A DNA stretch of 64,000 nt from Kangiella spongicola (GCF_003194565.2 NZ_QICH01000003.1:310001-374000), one strand, 5' to 3'; numbered from the stretch's first letter, positions 29,910 through 39,644 are shown. Notes: a model not told the origin generated them from the letters alone. Program-made: numbers and translations.

Positions 29910-30032
29910 TACCTTGTATTTATTAGTAGCGTAAACAGCTCGCGGTTATCACTGCCTTCTTTTTAGCTTTTAAGTAAGTTATATTGCATTATCAATAGTT
30001 TAGCGTAATAACTTCATAAGGTGCCTGCCCGA

Positions 30033-30839
30033 ATGGCGACTATTCATATTAACGGACAAGAATCATCAAGCGTCGTAGCTTCAGATCGAGGCCTGTTGTA
30101 CGGTGATGGATTTTTTACCACTATGAAAGTTCGTCACAATCAAATCGAGCACTGGCCGTTACATATGGAGCGCATAAGCTTTAGCGCAACTAGGCTTCAC
30201 TTCCCAGCGCTTGATATCCAGCTTCTTGAACAAGAAATAATTCACTTTATTGACTCGCAAGCAGATTCAAATGGCGTTATTAGGCTTACCATTACCCGAG
30301 GGACTGGAGCACGAGGTTACCGCGCTCCTAAAAATGCTGCGATTCAACGTATTCTTAGTTGGTCAAATTTTACGCCAAGCTTTGATGCTGTCGAGGGTGG
30401 CGTGGAATTATCGATCTGCGAAACACCTTATAGCGTCAACTCGGCACTGGCAGGGATAAAACACTTGAATCGCTTAGAGCAGGTTTTAGCGCAGGAAGAA
30501 GTAGCAGAAAGCTGTTTTGATGGTATTATGTTGGCCAATGGGCAGGTAATTGGTGGAACCAAAACTAATATCTATTTTTATCGTGATGATGTTTGGTTAA
30601 CTCCAACACTGCATGATGCTGGGGTGGATGGTACCGTTAGACGTTGGCTTTTAGCGACTTGTTCAGACTTTAGCCAAGCTAACTTAGGGTTAGATATCTT
30701 GAGTGATGCTAAATATTGCATGGTTAGCAACGCCTTACACGGCTTGGTTCCAGTGACCAAGATCGGTCACCATCGATACGCTAAATATTCGAAGCTAGAA
30801 GAATTACGAAACAGCTACGAACACAGTAGTTTGACATAA
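30033..30839 (+). CDS. pabC: Aminodeoxychorismate lyase PabC
   Basis: A 268-residue PLP enzyme of fold type IV that releases pyruvate from aminodeoxychorismate to give p-aminobenzoate for folate synthesis. The PLP Lys is in GIKHLNRLEQ, and the N-terminal DRGLLYGDGFFTTMKV and GGTKTNIYF are typical. ATG 30033 (MATIHING) with AAGGTG upstream is preferred to the GTG four codons earlier. It is followed by mltG as in E. coli. Confidence 0.92.
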   Translation: MATIHINGQESSSVVASDRGLLYGDGFFTTMKVRHNQIEHWPLHMERISFSATRLHFPALDIQLLEQEIIHFIDSQADSNGVIRLTITRGTGARGYRAPKNAAIQRILSWSNFTPSFDAVEGGVELSICETPYSVNSALAGIKHLNRLEQVLAQEEVAESCFDGIMLANGQVIGGTKTNIYFYRDDVWLTPTLHDAGVDGTVRRWLLATCSDFSQANLGLDILSDAKYCMVSNALHGLVPVTKIGHHRYAKYSKLEELRNSYEHSSLT

Positions 30840-30857
30840 CAAAATACATTCAAATTA

Positions 30858-31859
30858 ATGAAAAAAATATTACTTTTTATACTTGTTGTACTCATGGCTT
30901 TTGCTGGCGCAACGGCTTTTCTATGGAACGGTTACAAAGATTTTGTTAATAAACCCTTAGGTTTATCGCAAGAGTTATCGGTAGAAAAAGGCCAAAGTGC
31001 CTTTGGATTAGGCCAAAAGTGGCACGAACAAGGATTAATCGATAATTTTTATTACTACCAAATTCTAATGCGCCTAGATCCAGATTTAAGGCACATCAAG
31101 GCTGGCGATTACGAAATCACCCCTGACATGACAGCTGTTGATGTGCTGAAAAAACTTGTGGCGGGGGATGTGATTAGCTACCAAGTGACCTTAGTTGAAG
31201 GGGCTAATATCTACGAGTTGCTTGCAGCTTTAGCGAAAAATGAAGACTTGGTTCATACCATCGATAGCAAGCAGGATTTTGAACGCGTTTGGCAACAGCT
31301 CAGTTTTACAGGCAAAGAATACCCTGAGGGCTTGTTTTTCGCCGATACTTACCAGTTCACCAAGGGCGACACCGATCTCGATATCCTCAAGCGTGCACAC
31401 AAACGTCTAAATAAGGTCCTAGACGAGGAGTGGGCCAGCAGAGCCGAGGATTTACCCTATGAACAGCCTTATCAGGCGTTAATCATGGCTTCAATTATTG
31501 AAAAAGAGACGGCAGTACCCTCAGAGCGCGCTCAAATATCCGGTGTTTTTGTGCGACGTTTAAAACGGGGTATGTTGCTACAAACCGATCCGACCATTAT
31601 TTATGGCTTACTGCCAGATTTTGACGGTAACATTCGTCGTCGAGATATTCGTAACCCCCATCAGTGGAATACGTATGTTCACAAAGGATTACCACCGACG
31701 CCTATTGCGATAGTAGGTCGTGACGCAATTCATGCAGCGCTGCACCCAGCACCAGGCGATACCCTCTACTTTGTAGCGAAGGGCGATGGTAGTCATCATT
31801 TTAGTAAGAGCTTGGCTGAGCACAATCGAGCTGTTCGAAAATACCAATTAAAGCGTTAA
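30858..31859 (+). CDS. mltG: Endolytic murein transglycosylase MltG
   Basis: A 333-residue inner-membrane lytic transglycosylase (YceG family) thought to cleave nascent glycan strands and set their length. An N-terminal membrane helix (about 3-24) precedes a LysM-like region and the catalytic domain, with the active Glu in ASIIEKETAVPSER. The other conserved stretches LLQTDPTIIYGL and HKGLPPTPI are present. It lies between pabC and tmk in the conserved order. Confidence 0.96.
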   Translation: MKKILLFILVVLMAFAGATAFLWNGYKDFVNKPLGLSQELSVEKGQSAFGLGQKWHEQGLIDNFYYYQILMRLDPDLRHIKAGDYEITPDMTAVDVLKKLVAGDVISYQVTLVEGANIYELLAALAKNEDLVHTIDSKQDFERVWQQLSFTGKEYPEGLFFADTYQFTKGDTDLDILKRAHKRLNKVLDEEWASRAEDLPYEQPYQALIMASIIEKETAVPSERAQISGVFVRRLKRGMLLQTDPTIIYGLLPDFDGNIRRRDIRNPHQWNTYVHKGLPPTPIAIVGRDAIHAALHPAPGDTLYFVAKGDGSHHFSKSLAEHNRAVRKYQLKR

Positions 31860-31868
31860 GGTTTATTT

Positions 31869-32513
31869 ATGACAGCTAACACTATGGGCCGTTTTATCAC
31901 TGTCGAAGGCACTGAAGGCGTCGGTAAATCCACTAACATGGCTTTCGTAAAGCAGTGGTTGGAGAACAAAAGGCATAGCGTCATCCACACTCGCGAGCCG
32001 GGAGGCACGCCTTTAGCCGAAGAAATTCGTGAGCTTTTGCTGGCTAAGCGTGATGAATCGGTAGATAGTCATACCGAACTTTTATTGATGTTTGCAGCTC
32101 GTTGCCAACATGTTTATAGCAAAATTCTGCCGGCACTTGAGCAAGGTACTTGGGTTCTATGCGATCGCTTTACTGACGCTAGCTACGCCTATCAGGGCGC
32201 AGGCCGCGGACTTGGTTTTAATAAGCTTAAAGAGCTTGAAGCATGGGCGTTGCGTGGCTTTAAGCCAGATCTAACGCTGATGCTGGACTTGCCCGTTGAG
32301 CTAGGTTTGGAGCGAGCGCAGAAGCGTGGCCCTGTAGATCGGTTTGAGGAAGAGAAAATCGAGTTCTTTAGTAAAGTTCGCCAAGGCTACCTCGATATTG
32401 CAGCGTCTGAGCCGGAGCGGATGAAGGTGATCGATGCCCGCGGTAGTGTTGCTGAAGTACAGCAGCAGATTGAGCAAACCCTTGAAAAGTTTTATCAGCA
32501 GGTTGCATCATGA
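31869..32513 (+). CDS. tmk: Thymidylate kinase Tmk
   Basis: A 214-residue kinase converting dTMP to dTDP. The P-loop is EGTEGVGKST (about 14-23), the DR motif is CDRFTDASYAYQGAGRG, and LMLDLPVELGLERA follows. ATG 31869 has AAGG at good spacing; a second ATG eight codons... later is a less likely start. Its stop overlaps the holB ATG by four bases, giving translational coupling. Confidence 0.96.
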   Translation: MTANTMGRFITVEGTEGVGKSTNMAFVKQWLENKRHSVIHTREPGGTPLAEEIRELLLAKRDESVDSHTELLLMFAARCQHVYSKILPALEQGTWVLCDRFTDASYAYQGAGRGLGFNKLKELEAWALRGFKPDLTLMLDLPVELGLERAQKRGPVDRFEEEKIEFFSKVRQGYLDIAASEPERMKVIDARGSVAEVQQQIEQTLEKFYQQVAS

Positions 32514-33532
32514 GTCTATTTGGTGAAGAACGCCTAACACCTTGGCAAAAAGAGCCTTTCGCACAAATTACTTCGCAATTTCAACAAGGAAAGTTACCGC
32601 ATTCGATTTTGATGTTAGGTGAAGATGGCGTCGGACGAGAGGATTTTTGCGAGTTTGTGGCACAGTGGATGCTTTGTGCTGCTGACGATAAAGCCAGTGG
32701 CGCTTGTGGGCAATGTAAAAGCTGCCAGTTGTTTGAAGCTGAAACCCACCCTGACTACCATAAGTTGGCGGTTGAAGAAGGTAAGACCCAAATCTCAGTG
32801 GCACAAGTGCGTGAGCTTATTGAGCACATGCAAGAGTCGTCGCACCAAGCCGGCTGGAAGCTGGCAAACATTACCAATGTCCATGCACTAAACGCCAGTT
32901 CCTTTAATGCGCTATTAAAAACATTAGAAGAGCCGCAGCCACAAACACTGCTTATTATTCAGGCTGAGCAGCTACAAGGAGTACCTGCAACCATCAAAAG
33001 CAGGGCGCAAATCCGTAAGGTTGGCGTGACCGATGTTAGTATGACTCGCGAGTGGCTTAATCAGCGCCACAAATTTATTGAACAGGATATGGAAACCGCG
33101 ATTCAGTTGTTTCCTGGGGCTCCTTATAAGGTTGAGGCGTTTGTTGAGCAGGGTGAAGCTTTTAAAAGCTCCGAGTTTATTTTTGACTTTGCTGATGTGA
33201 TTCAAGAACAGCAATCGCCAATGGACGTTGCTGATAAATGGCTTGAAGAATTGCCAAACGCAATATTCTGGTGCCAGTTAATGTTCCGAGATGTGCTCTT
33301 TGTACAACAGGGAGCTGGGCAAAGTGAGGTGCAGCTGAAGCAACAGCATGAAGCGGTTGAGCTGATCGCTAATAGCATATCTGCCAAAGGTATCATGTTA
33401 CTGCTTAATAAAATTATTGAGCTTCAACGGTTGATTAAGCTGAAAAGTCCGGCTAATCTAGGAGCATCATGGCAGAGCTTGCTGATTTTCAGCGCTCAAA
33501 TTGCTAAAAAATACAAATCATTAGCACAATAA
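32510..33532 (+). CDS. holB: DNA polymerase III subunit delta' HolB
   Basis: A 340-residue clamp-loader subunit. The zinc site (CAADDKASGACGQCKSC) is present. The P-loop is degraded (GEDGVGRED lacks the Lys), which is normal for delta', a subunit that does not hydrolyse ATP, and is not a sign of decay. SFNALLKTLEEPQ and TIKSRAQ are conserved clamp-loader motifs. Its start overlaps the tmk stop. Confidence 0.94.
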   Translation: MSLFGEERLTPWQKEPFAQITSQFQQGKLPHSILMLGEDGVGREDFCEFVAQWMLCAADDKASGACGQCKSCQLFEAETHPDYHKLAVEEGKTQISVAQVRELIEHMQESSHQAGWKLANITNVHALNASSFNALLKTLEEPQPQTLLIIQAEQLQGVPATIKSRAQIRKVGVTDVSMTREWLNQRHKFIEQDMETAIQLFPGAPYKVEAFVEQGEAFKSSEFIFDFADVIQEQQSPMDVADKWLEELPNAIFWCQLMFRDVLFVQQGAGQSEVQLKQQHEAVELIANSISAKGIMLLLNKIIELQRLIKLKSPANLGASWQSLLIFSAQIAKKYKSLAQ

Positions 33533-33567
33533 CTTAAAGCACTTTACCCATTTAAAGGAAATCTTGG

Positions 33568-33918
33568 ATGAGAATAGAAAGAACAGGCCCAGGAATTTTG
33601 ACGATTCATGTTGAAGACAAAGAAGATTTGTATTCATCCTACATGCCTTTTGTTACCAACGGTGGTCTTTTCATTCAAACCAACAAGCAATATGACTTAG
33701 GTGATGAAGTATTTATGTTATTGGCCTTGGTCGATGAACCTGAGAAGTTACCTATCGCAGGTAAAGTTGTATGGGTCACACCGATTGGTGCACAAGGCAA
33801 CCGCCGTGCGGGAATCGGCATCCAGTTTAGCGATCAAGACAAGGGTAAAGCTAAGAATGTCATCGAAACTATATTAGCTGGTAAACTGCAATCCGATAAG
33901 CCAACCCACACCATGTAA
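33568..33918 (+). CDS. pilZ: PilZ-domain protein, type IV pilus PilZ
   Basis: A 116-residue single PilZ domain. It has FVTNGGLFIQT and a final GIGIQFSDQD, but it lacks the N-terminal RxxxR motif needed for cyclic di-GMP binding. This matches the original PilZ, which acts in type IV pilus assembly through protein contacts. It sits between holB and tatD, the place pilZ has in Pseudomonas and Xanthomonas. A clear AAAGGA site precedes the ATG. Confidence 0.9.
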   Translation: MRIERTGPGILTIHVEDKEDLYSSYMPFVTNGGLFIQTNKQYDLGDEVFMLLALVDEPEKLPIAGKVVWVTPIGAQGNRRAGIGIQFSDQDKGKAKNVIETILAGKLQSDKPTHTM

Positions 33919-34000
33919 ATTCTACCCAGCCCATATCACTTTATGGGCTCTCGTGTTACCCTAGCCAGTTGAATTTTGGCTTCCTTATTAATTTCAAATT

Positions 34001-34789
34001 ATGTTGATTGATTCCCACTGTCATTTAGACCGTCTTGACTTAGAAGCTTTTGATGGCCAGTTAGACGGTGCATTAAGCCATGCGCGAGAGCAGGGCGTAA
34101 AACACATGCTATGTGTGTGTATTTCTATGGATAAGTTTCAAGATGTTCTATCCATAGCCGAGCAACATGACGATATTTCTTGCTCGGTTGGTGTTCATCC
34201 GCTTTATGATGGCGTTAAGGATACGGATGTTGAGGATCTTGTTACAAAAGCACAGCACCCAAAGGTCGTGGCGATTGGCGAAACAGGCCTCGATTATTTC
34301 TATAATAAAGAACCTGAAAACCATATTCTTCAGCAACAAAGCTTCCGTAAGCACATTCAAGCAGCTAATCAAGCGAATCTACCCATTATTGTTCATACTC
34401 GTGATGCGCGTGAAGACACCATTACGATCCTTAAAGAAGAAAATGCAGAAAAGTGCGGCGGTGTTTTGCACTGTTTCACCGAAAGCTTGGAAATGGCTGA
34501 AGCAGCTATGGAACTGGGTTTTTATATTTCCTTCTCAGGAATTGTGACCTTTAAGAACGCCGAAGAGTTGCGTGACGTATGTCGCAAGGTTCCTTTGGAT
34601 AAAATCTTAATTGAAACAGACTCGCCGTATTTAGCTCCAGTGCCGCATCGTGGTAAGTCCAATCTTCCGGGTTATGTTAAAGACGTAGGCCAATTCGTTG
34701 CCGATTTACATGGTCTCAGCTACCAAGAGTTATGCGAGATTACCTCTACCAACTATCAGCGTCTATTCTCAAAATCTAAAGTTAGCTAG
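34001..34789 (+). CDS. ycfH: TatD-family metal-dependent hydrolase (YcfH-like)
   Basis: A 262-residue TIM-barrel hydrolase. Metal ligands are visible in DSHCHLD (N-terminus), GETGLDY, IVHTRDA, HCFTES and IETDSPYLAP. The family includes TatD nucleases and D-aminoacyl-tRNA deacylase-like proteins; the position after holB/pilZ points to the YcfH subgroup. The ribosome-binding site is weak. It ends the lipid/DNA block. Confidence 0.92.
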   Translation: MLIDSHCHLDRLDLEAFDGQLDGALSHAREQGVKHMLCVCISMDKFQDVLSIAEQHDDISCSVGVHPLYDGVKDTDVEDLVTKAQHPKVVAIGETGLDYFYNKEPENHILQQQSFRKHIQAANQANLPIIVHTRDAREDTITILKEENAEKCGGVLHCFTESLEMAEAAMELGFYISFSGIVTFKNAEELRDVCRKVPLDKILIETDSPYLAPVPHRGKSNLPGYVKDVGQFVADLHGLSYQELCEITSTNYQRLFSKSKVS

Positions 34790-34796
34790 TAACTTT

Positions 34797-34838
34797 CATA
34801 GCGCCTAGCGTTTGTCTGGGTGCTATGCACATCTTTTA
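34797..34838 (+). terminator. Possible terminator after tatD gene
   Basis: A 9-bp stem with one G-U pair (CATAGCGCC/GGTGCTATG) and a 13-nt loop, followed by CACATCTTTTATT, a poor T-run. It separates the lipid block from the protease region. Confidence 0.5.
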
Positions 34839-34839
34839 T

Positions 34840-34857
34840 TAGGGGTTTTCCCCGATA
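34840..34857. promoter_or_regulatory. Protease operator, copy A
   Basis: TAGGGGTTTTCCCCGATA, a GGGG-N4-CCCC inverted repeat whose centre lies 72 bp before the first subtilase ATG. It matches copy B (46433-46450) at 17 of 18 bases. Its centre is about 46 bp before the -10, near -57 relative to the inferred start, a typical activator position. NarL/FixJ-family regulators such as NreC are known to use G-rich TAGGG-type half-sites. Confidence 0.65.
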
Positions 34858-34868
34858 TAAATTCTATT

Positions 34869-34898
34869 TTGCATTCTCCATAGTGGTTAGCGTTAAAT
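34869..34898 (+). promoter_or_regulatory. Promoter of first subtilase gene
   Basis: -35 TTGCAT (34869-34874), an 18-bp spacer and -10 TTAAAT (34893-34898). The positions match exactly those at the third protease gene when the two operators are aligned, including a shared TAT-TTG around the -35 and GCGT before the -10. Confidence 0.5.
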
Positions 34899-34919
34899 AA
34901 ATAACGATAGGACCAAACT

Positions 34920-36983
34920 ATGAAAACAAAATTTAAACTGCTATCAGCCTGTGTTTTAACAGCAATAGCTGGGGGTGCCCAAGCCGACGCCATCATTGGC
35001 CCAGATCTACAAGAGATGTTGCCAAACCTTCTTGAAAGCAAAAGAGTCATTATCACTACTCATGAAAAAGATGATCTTGATTCAGTGATGCTTCAAGTTA
35101 GCGCGCCTTATCTAAGCATGCAAGCGCTACCTATGGCTGGTGCTTCGCTTAATAAGTTACAAATCATGAACATCGCTAACGATGATCGTGTAAAGAGTAT
35201 TTATTACGACAAGCCACTAAAGTATTACAACTTTACTTCAGGTGAAATTACTGGTGGTCACTACGTTCATGATGTTGAGGGTGTTACTGGTCAGGGTGTT
35301 ACCGTTGCGGTACTTGATTCAGGTGTTGACGCAACTCACCCAGATTTACCAATGAACTCTAAAGTTATCGAAAACGTCAAAATTTTGGGTGACTTGGACT
35401 TACTAGGCGGTAGCAACTACTTCTTAGAAGGTATCCCAAACACTGATACTAGTTCAGGCCATGGTACTCACGTTGCTGGTACTGTAGCTGGTACAGGTGC
35501 TGCTTCTGCTACGGATGCGCGTCGTGCAAACTATCACGATGGTATTGCCCCAAATGCAAACATTGTTGGTTTAGGTGCTGGTGAAGCAATTTCAATTTTG
35601 TTCTCGCTTGGTGGTTTTGATTACGCGATTGCTAACCGTGAACGCTTAGGAATTGACATTATCACTAACAGCTGGGGTTCAAGCGGCGGCGCTGCTTTTG
35701 ATCCAAATAACCCGATTAACCAAGCATCTTATGAAGCATATAAGAAAGGCATGGTTGTAGCGTTTGCAGCAGGCAACGACGGTCCGGATGACGATACAGT
35801 TAACCCATATGGGTTGGCACCTTGGGTAATTAATGTTGGTGCTGGTGACCCAGACAAAGAACTGACAGGCTTTTCTAGCCGTGGTGTTGAAGGTGATACC
35901 TTTAAGCACGTTGATATCGTAGCTCCAGGTAGCGGCATTATTTCTACTCGCGCAGCAGGTACTCCATTACCAGCTCTTAGTCCAGTAATTGAGCCAGACT
36001 ATCCTGACTATCATCTATATTATGCAGGTATGAGCGGTACTTCGATGGCGACTCCATTTATTGCTGGTGTTGCAGCGTTATTGCTAGAAGTTAATCCAGA
36101 TCTTTCTCCTGATCAGGTTGAAAGTATTATCCGTGAAACAGCTGACGACATGCCTGGTTATAAGTTCCACCAAGTGGGTGATGGCTATGTAAACGTTAAA
36201 GCCGCTGTTGAGCTTGCGCGTAATACGGAAGGTAACCGTCGTGACTTCTTAAACGGTCAAACGGCATGGTCTAGCCAAGGTTACTGGAGAGATATTGATC
36301 AGTCTGATTCAAATATCGACTACACCTCTCGTTGGAAGCTTGTAAACTCTAGCGATAGTTTTGGTGGTTCATACCTTCAAACTAAAAAGCGTGGTTCAAA
36401 AGCCGTGTTTGATTTTGTTGGCGAAAGTCTTCAACTAGTATACCAGGCTAACGACACAGGCGGCCGCGGTGAGTTGTTCGTAGATGGTCGCAGTCAAGGC
36501 ATAGTAGACTTCTACAGCCAAACTCCAGAAACACGTACTTTTGCAGTTCGTGATCTTTCAGCGAGAGATATCCACTCAGTAGAACTTCGCCATGTGGAAG
36601 GTAAAATCAACCTAGATGGACTAAAAGTTGATGGTGAGCTTTTGGATAACGGCATGACCGTAGTAAACGAAGAGTTCTATGTTGAAGGTACAATCGGACC
36701 ATCGGCTGAGAATGTTCAAACTCAAGACTTCCGCTTCTACGCAGATGATTCTGTTTCATTTATTGATTCAGATTTGAGCTGGGATGGCGTTGCTGACCTA
36801 GATTATGAGTTATTAGACCCGAACGGTGAGTCTGTCGCTTCAAGTGCGAGCTTAGGTAACCCAGAAGTGATTGGTTATGCTCCTACGGAAGCGGGTTACT
36901 ACACATTACGCGTGAACGGCTACGCTAGTGTTTTAACTAACTACCGTATCAACACAACATTAACCAAGTTAGTAAGCAACTAA
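34920..36983 (+). CDS. Secreted subtilisin-like serine protease (S8) with two C-terminal beta domains
   Basis: A 687-residue exported subtilase. Signal peptide at residues 1-23 (MKTKFKLLSACVLTAIAGGA). An I9-like propeptide covers about 25-105. The catalytic triad is Asp133 (VLDSGVDATHPD), His181 (SGHGTHVAG) and Ser375 (SGTSMATP); the oxyanion Asn is in AAGNDGPD. After the protease domain (to about 440) comes a beta domain at about 445-570 that resembles golvesin/xyloglucan-binding-like modules, then a second beta domain at about 580-687 resembling pre-peptidase C-terminal domains. It lacks the S-layer-like repeats of the other two. Start: AGGA eight bases before ATG. It ends with a strong terminator. 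Confidence 0.92.
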   Translation: MKTKFKLLSACVLTAIAGGAQADAIIGPDLQEMLPNLLESKRVIITTHEKDDLDSVMLQVSAPYLSMQALPMAGASLNKLQIMNIANDDRVKSIYYDKPLKYYNFTSGEITGGHYVHDVEGVTGQGVTVAVLDSGVDATHPDLPMNSKVIENVKILGDLDLLGGSNYFLEGIPNTDTSSGHGTHVAGTVAGTGAASATDARRANYHDGIAPNANIVGLGAGEAISILFSLGGFDYAIANRERLGIDIITNSWGSSGGAAFDPNNPINQASYEAYKKGMVVAFAAGNDGPDDDTVNPYGLAPWVINVGAGDPDKELTGFSSRGVEGDTFKHVDIVAPGSGIISTRAAGTPLPALSPVIEPDYPDYHLYYAGMSGTSMATPFIAGVAALLLEVNPDLSPDQVESIIRETADDMPGYKFHQVGDGYVNVKAAVELARNTEGNRRDFLNGQTAWSSQGYWRDIDQSDSNIDYTSRWKLVNSSDSFGGSYLQTKKRGSKAVFDFVGESLQLVYQANDTGGRGELFVDGRSQGIVDFYSQTPETRTFAVRDLSARDIHSVELRHVEGKINLDGLKVDGELLDNGMTVVNEEFYVEGTIGPSAENVQTQDFRFYADDSVSFIDSDLSWDGVADLDYELLDPNGESVASSASLGNPEVIGYAPTEAGYYTLRVNGYASVLTNYRINTTLTKLVSN

Positions 36984-37002
36984 TAGCGTTAATAGTGCAA
37001 TT

Positions 37003-37029
37003 AAAGGCTCCTTTTCAGGAGCCTTTTTT
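37003..37029 (+). terminator. Intrinsic terminator after first subtilase gene
   Basis: A 9-bp stem (AAAGGCTCC/GGAGCCTTT), a 6-nt loop and a T-run, 20 bp after the stop. Confidence 0.9.
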
Positions 37030-37080
37030 GTGATACATGTCACGCTTTATTAGCTTTTAGGGAAATTGACTCTAATTTTG

Positions 37081-37096
37081 TAGGGGATAACCCTTA
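37081..37096. promoter_or_regulatory. Protease operator, copy C (diverged)
   Basis: TAGGGGATAACCCTTA, a GGGG-N4-CCCT inverted repeat upstream of the second subtilase gene. Its centre is about 46 bp before a candidate -10 (TAATAA, 37135-37140), the same phase as at copies A and B, although the following leader is about 20 bp longer. No good -35 is present, which fits dependence on an activator. A second half-site, TTAGGG, lies about 23 bp upstream. Confidence 0.5.
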
Positions 37097-37178
37097 TTCC
37101 TTTTGTACCTAGAATCAGTTTGAATGAAGTCAGCTAATAATAAAGATAATTTTTATTCATTGATTCGGAGTTTTGAGT

Positions 37179-39644
37179 ATGAGAAACGCAGTAACCAAGC
37201 TTGCACTATCAGCAGCCCTAGCAGGGTTTAGTTTGAATGCTGCTGCCGATGCTGTTATCGGTAGCCAGTTGAAGCAGGACTTATTAAGTTTGAACCCAAC
37301 AGATTCTGTCATGGCGGTTGTAACTTTTGACCAAATGGACAAAGTAAGCAGCAACCAGATGCAACAATTACTAAACCTTGGTTTGACTGAAGGCGTTCAA
37401 TTTCAGTCGCTACCTATTGTTGGTGTTAAAGCAACACCAGCACAAATTGATGCAATTAGTAAGTTAGAGGGCGTTCGCTCAGTATTTGCCAACAGAAACT
37501 TGGAGTACTTCAACGCTGAGTCACGTGTTATTACGGGTGTCGATCGAGTTCAAAGCAATGAGTTCAGAGCGGCAAACGGCACAACCTTTACGGGTAAAGG
37601 TGTGACGGTTATGGTCAATGACTCAGGAATTGATGCGACTTTGGATGATTTGAAGTTTGGTTCAAAAGTTGTTCAAAACGTGCAGGCTGTAACTCATGCT
37701 CAAGCATTAACATTAACACCAGTTCGTGGTACTTGGATTGAAGATCAATTAACCACCGATTTAAACGTAGGTCACGGTACTCACTGTGCTGGAACACTTG
37801 CTGGTACGGGCGCGCATTCTAACGGCAAGCACAAAGGTGCAGCTCCAGATGCAGACTTAGTCGGCTATGGCTCAGGTGCAGGTCTATCAATCCTTGATGC
37901 TGTAGGCGGTTATGATTATGCCTTAACTCACCTTTATGACTTCAACAGCCCAATCCGTATTATGAGCAACTCTTGGGGCTCTAGTGGCAAATTCGATCCA
38001 GCAGGTCCTATTGCCGTATCTTCTTTCGTTGCTTACAAAAACGGCTTATTGTCAGTATTTGCTGCTGGAAACTCAGGTCCAGGCGAAGACACTCATAACC
38101 CATACGCTCAAATTCCATGGGGTATGTCAGTAGGTGCGGGTACAAAAAGCGGCACACTAATTGACTTCTCATCTCGCGGTAAAAAAGGAGAAGAGGGTAC
38201 ATTCACCATGCCAGACGGCAGCGAGTGGACTTATAAAAACGAAGTTTCAATCGTAGCTCCAGGCGTAGACATCATCTCTACACGTGCTAAAACAAACGCT
38301 GTATCGAACGGTGGCGCAGACGACGTTGACGCTATAGAAGCTGAATACCTTCCTTATTACACTATGATTTCAGGTACTTCGATGGCAACGCCTCATGTTG
38401 CTGGTATCGCTGCTGTTATGTTGGAAGCTAATCCAAATTTATCACCGCTAGATATTAAGAAGTTGATGATGGAAACGGCGACAAACATTCCTGGCTATGA
38501 AACATGGGAAGTAGGTGCGGGATACGTTAACGCTGAAGCAGCAGTCGCAGCAGCTCTTAATTATGACGGCAACTACGATGTTACTGTTAATAACTTGAAT
38601 GAATTTAACGCTAATGCAATTTTAATCCCAGCGGATGAGCCGATTCCTTTCTCGGTAAATTATATCCCAGTTGGCAACCCAGACGAGTTTGAGTTTTATG
38701 TTGGTAAAGAAGTAGCATTTGTATCTGCTGCGGCTGATAACTTGGCTAATACCACTAAGCTTAAATTAACGGCACCAGATGGTACTGAATACTACGGTAA
38801 CTTGACGCTACCAGTGTTAGAGACAGGCATGCGTGTATCTGCACCTGGTCAACAAGGTATCTGGAGTATCGAAGGTTACGGTTTAACCTCACTTTCAGGT
38901 GTTGAGCCAGATCCACTAGGTATTACTAACGGCCCAGGTCTTCCTGACGTTATTTCTGGTGAGATTACTCTTATTGAGTCAGGCGGTTACGAAGGCCTAA
39001 GCGACATCAACGGTCATCCAGCGAAAGGTGCTATCGAGTTTGCTGTAAGCGAGCGCTTAGTGGACGGTTTTGAAGATGGTTCATTCCAACCTGATGCAGA
39101 CTTAACTAAAGGCGACTTGTCTAAATATTTAGTTATGGGTGCGGCGGTTCGTCAATATCGTGACCTATTGAATCAGCCAAGCATTAGCTTTGATGATGTA
39201 ACAGGCAGCGATGCAGCTTTTGCAGAAGCAGTTAGCGCGCCAGCAGGTGCTCTTAAAGATGCGCAGCGTACTCAAGACCCTGTTGTTAGAACGACTGGAT
39301 CTAGCTTTGACGCTGATACAAGTGTTAATCGTGCTGAATTAGCATACTCGTTAGTACAGGCATTAGGTCTACAAGCCGAAGCTGAGCAATACACTGGTGA
39401 CATCACGGTTCAATATAATGGTGAAGCAGTGTCTGTTGTTGACCAAGATAGCATTCCTGCAGAGCTTCGTGGCCATGTACAAGCTGCGTTAAACCTATCA
39501 CTACTCAGTGTTGAGTTTGATGTAGAGCAAGGTCCGTATGACTTAGAACCAACGTTAGTGGCACGTTTCAAGCCATCAGAAACGATGACTCGCGGTGAAT
39601 ACGCAGTAATCATTTCTAGAACTTACGACAGCTATTACAAGTAA
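37179..39644 (+). CDS. Secreted subtilisin-like serine protease (S8) with SLH-like C-terminus
   Basis: An 821-residue exported subtilase. Signal peptide about 1-25. I9-like propeptide about 26-112. Catalytic residues are Asp148 (NDSGIDAT), His199 (VGHGTHCAG) and Ser401 (SGTSMATPHVAG). After about residue 470 comes a beta-rich region, then S-layer-homology-like repeats: about 612-655 (HPAKGAIEFAVSERLVDGF, then DGSFQPDADLTKGDLSKYL), a degraded one around 690-725, and about 757-815 ending FKPSETMTRGEYAVII. These could tether the enzyme to the cell surface. ATG 37179 has CGGAG upstream and is preferred to TTG 37173. The third protease of the locus has the same architecture, so the two are paralogues. 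Confidence 0.92.
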   Translation: MRNAVTKLALSAALAGFSLNAAADAVIGSQLKQDLLSLNPTDSVMAVVTFDQMDKVSSNQMQQLLNLGLTEGVQFQSLPIVGVKATPAQIDAISKLEGVRSVFANRNLEYFNAESRVITGVDRVQSNEFRAANGTTFTGKGVTVMVNDSGIDATLDDLKFGSKVVQNVQAVTHAQALTLTPVRGTWIEDQLTTDLNVGHGTHCAGTLAGTGAHSNGKHKGAAPDADLVGYGSGAGLSILDAVGGYDYALTHLYDFNSPIRIMSNSWGSSGKFDPAGPIAVSSFVAYKNGLLSVFAAGNSGPGEDTHNPYAQIPWGMSVGAGTKSGTLIDFSSRGKKGEEGTFTMPDGSEWTYKNEVSIVAPGVDIISTRAKTNAVSNGGADDVDAIEAEYLPYYTMISGTSMATPHVAGIAAVMLEANPNLSPLDIKKLMMETATNIPGYETWEVGAGYVNAEAAVAAALNYDGNYDVTVNNLNEFNANAILIPADEPIPFSVNYIPVGNPDEFEFYVGKEVAFVSAAADNLANTTKLKLTAPDGTEYYGNLTLPVLETGMRVSAPGQQGIWSIEGYGLTSLSGVEPDPLGITNGPGLPDVISGEITLIESGGYEGLSDINGHPAKGAIEFAVSERLVDGFEDGSFQPDADLTKGDLSKYLVMGAAVRQYRDLLNQPSISFDDVTGSDAAFAEAVSAPAGALKDAQRTQDPVVRTTGSSFDADTSVNRAELAYSLVQALGLQAEAEQYTGDITVQYNGEAVSVVDQDSIPAELRGHVQAALNLSLLSVEFDVEQGPYDLEPTLVARFKPSETMTRGEYAVIISRTYDSYYK

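Noticed and set aside
32510-33532. holB with a damaged P-loop as a pseudogene
   Set aside because: The delta' subunit naturally lacks a working P-loop; the zinc site and other motifs are intact.
33568-33918. PilZ protein as a cyclic di-GMP receptor for the two cyclases in this window
   Set aside because: It lacks the RxxxR motif needed for ligand binding and matches the pilus-assembly type by position.
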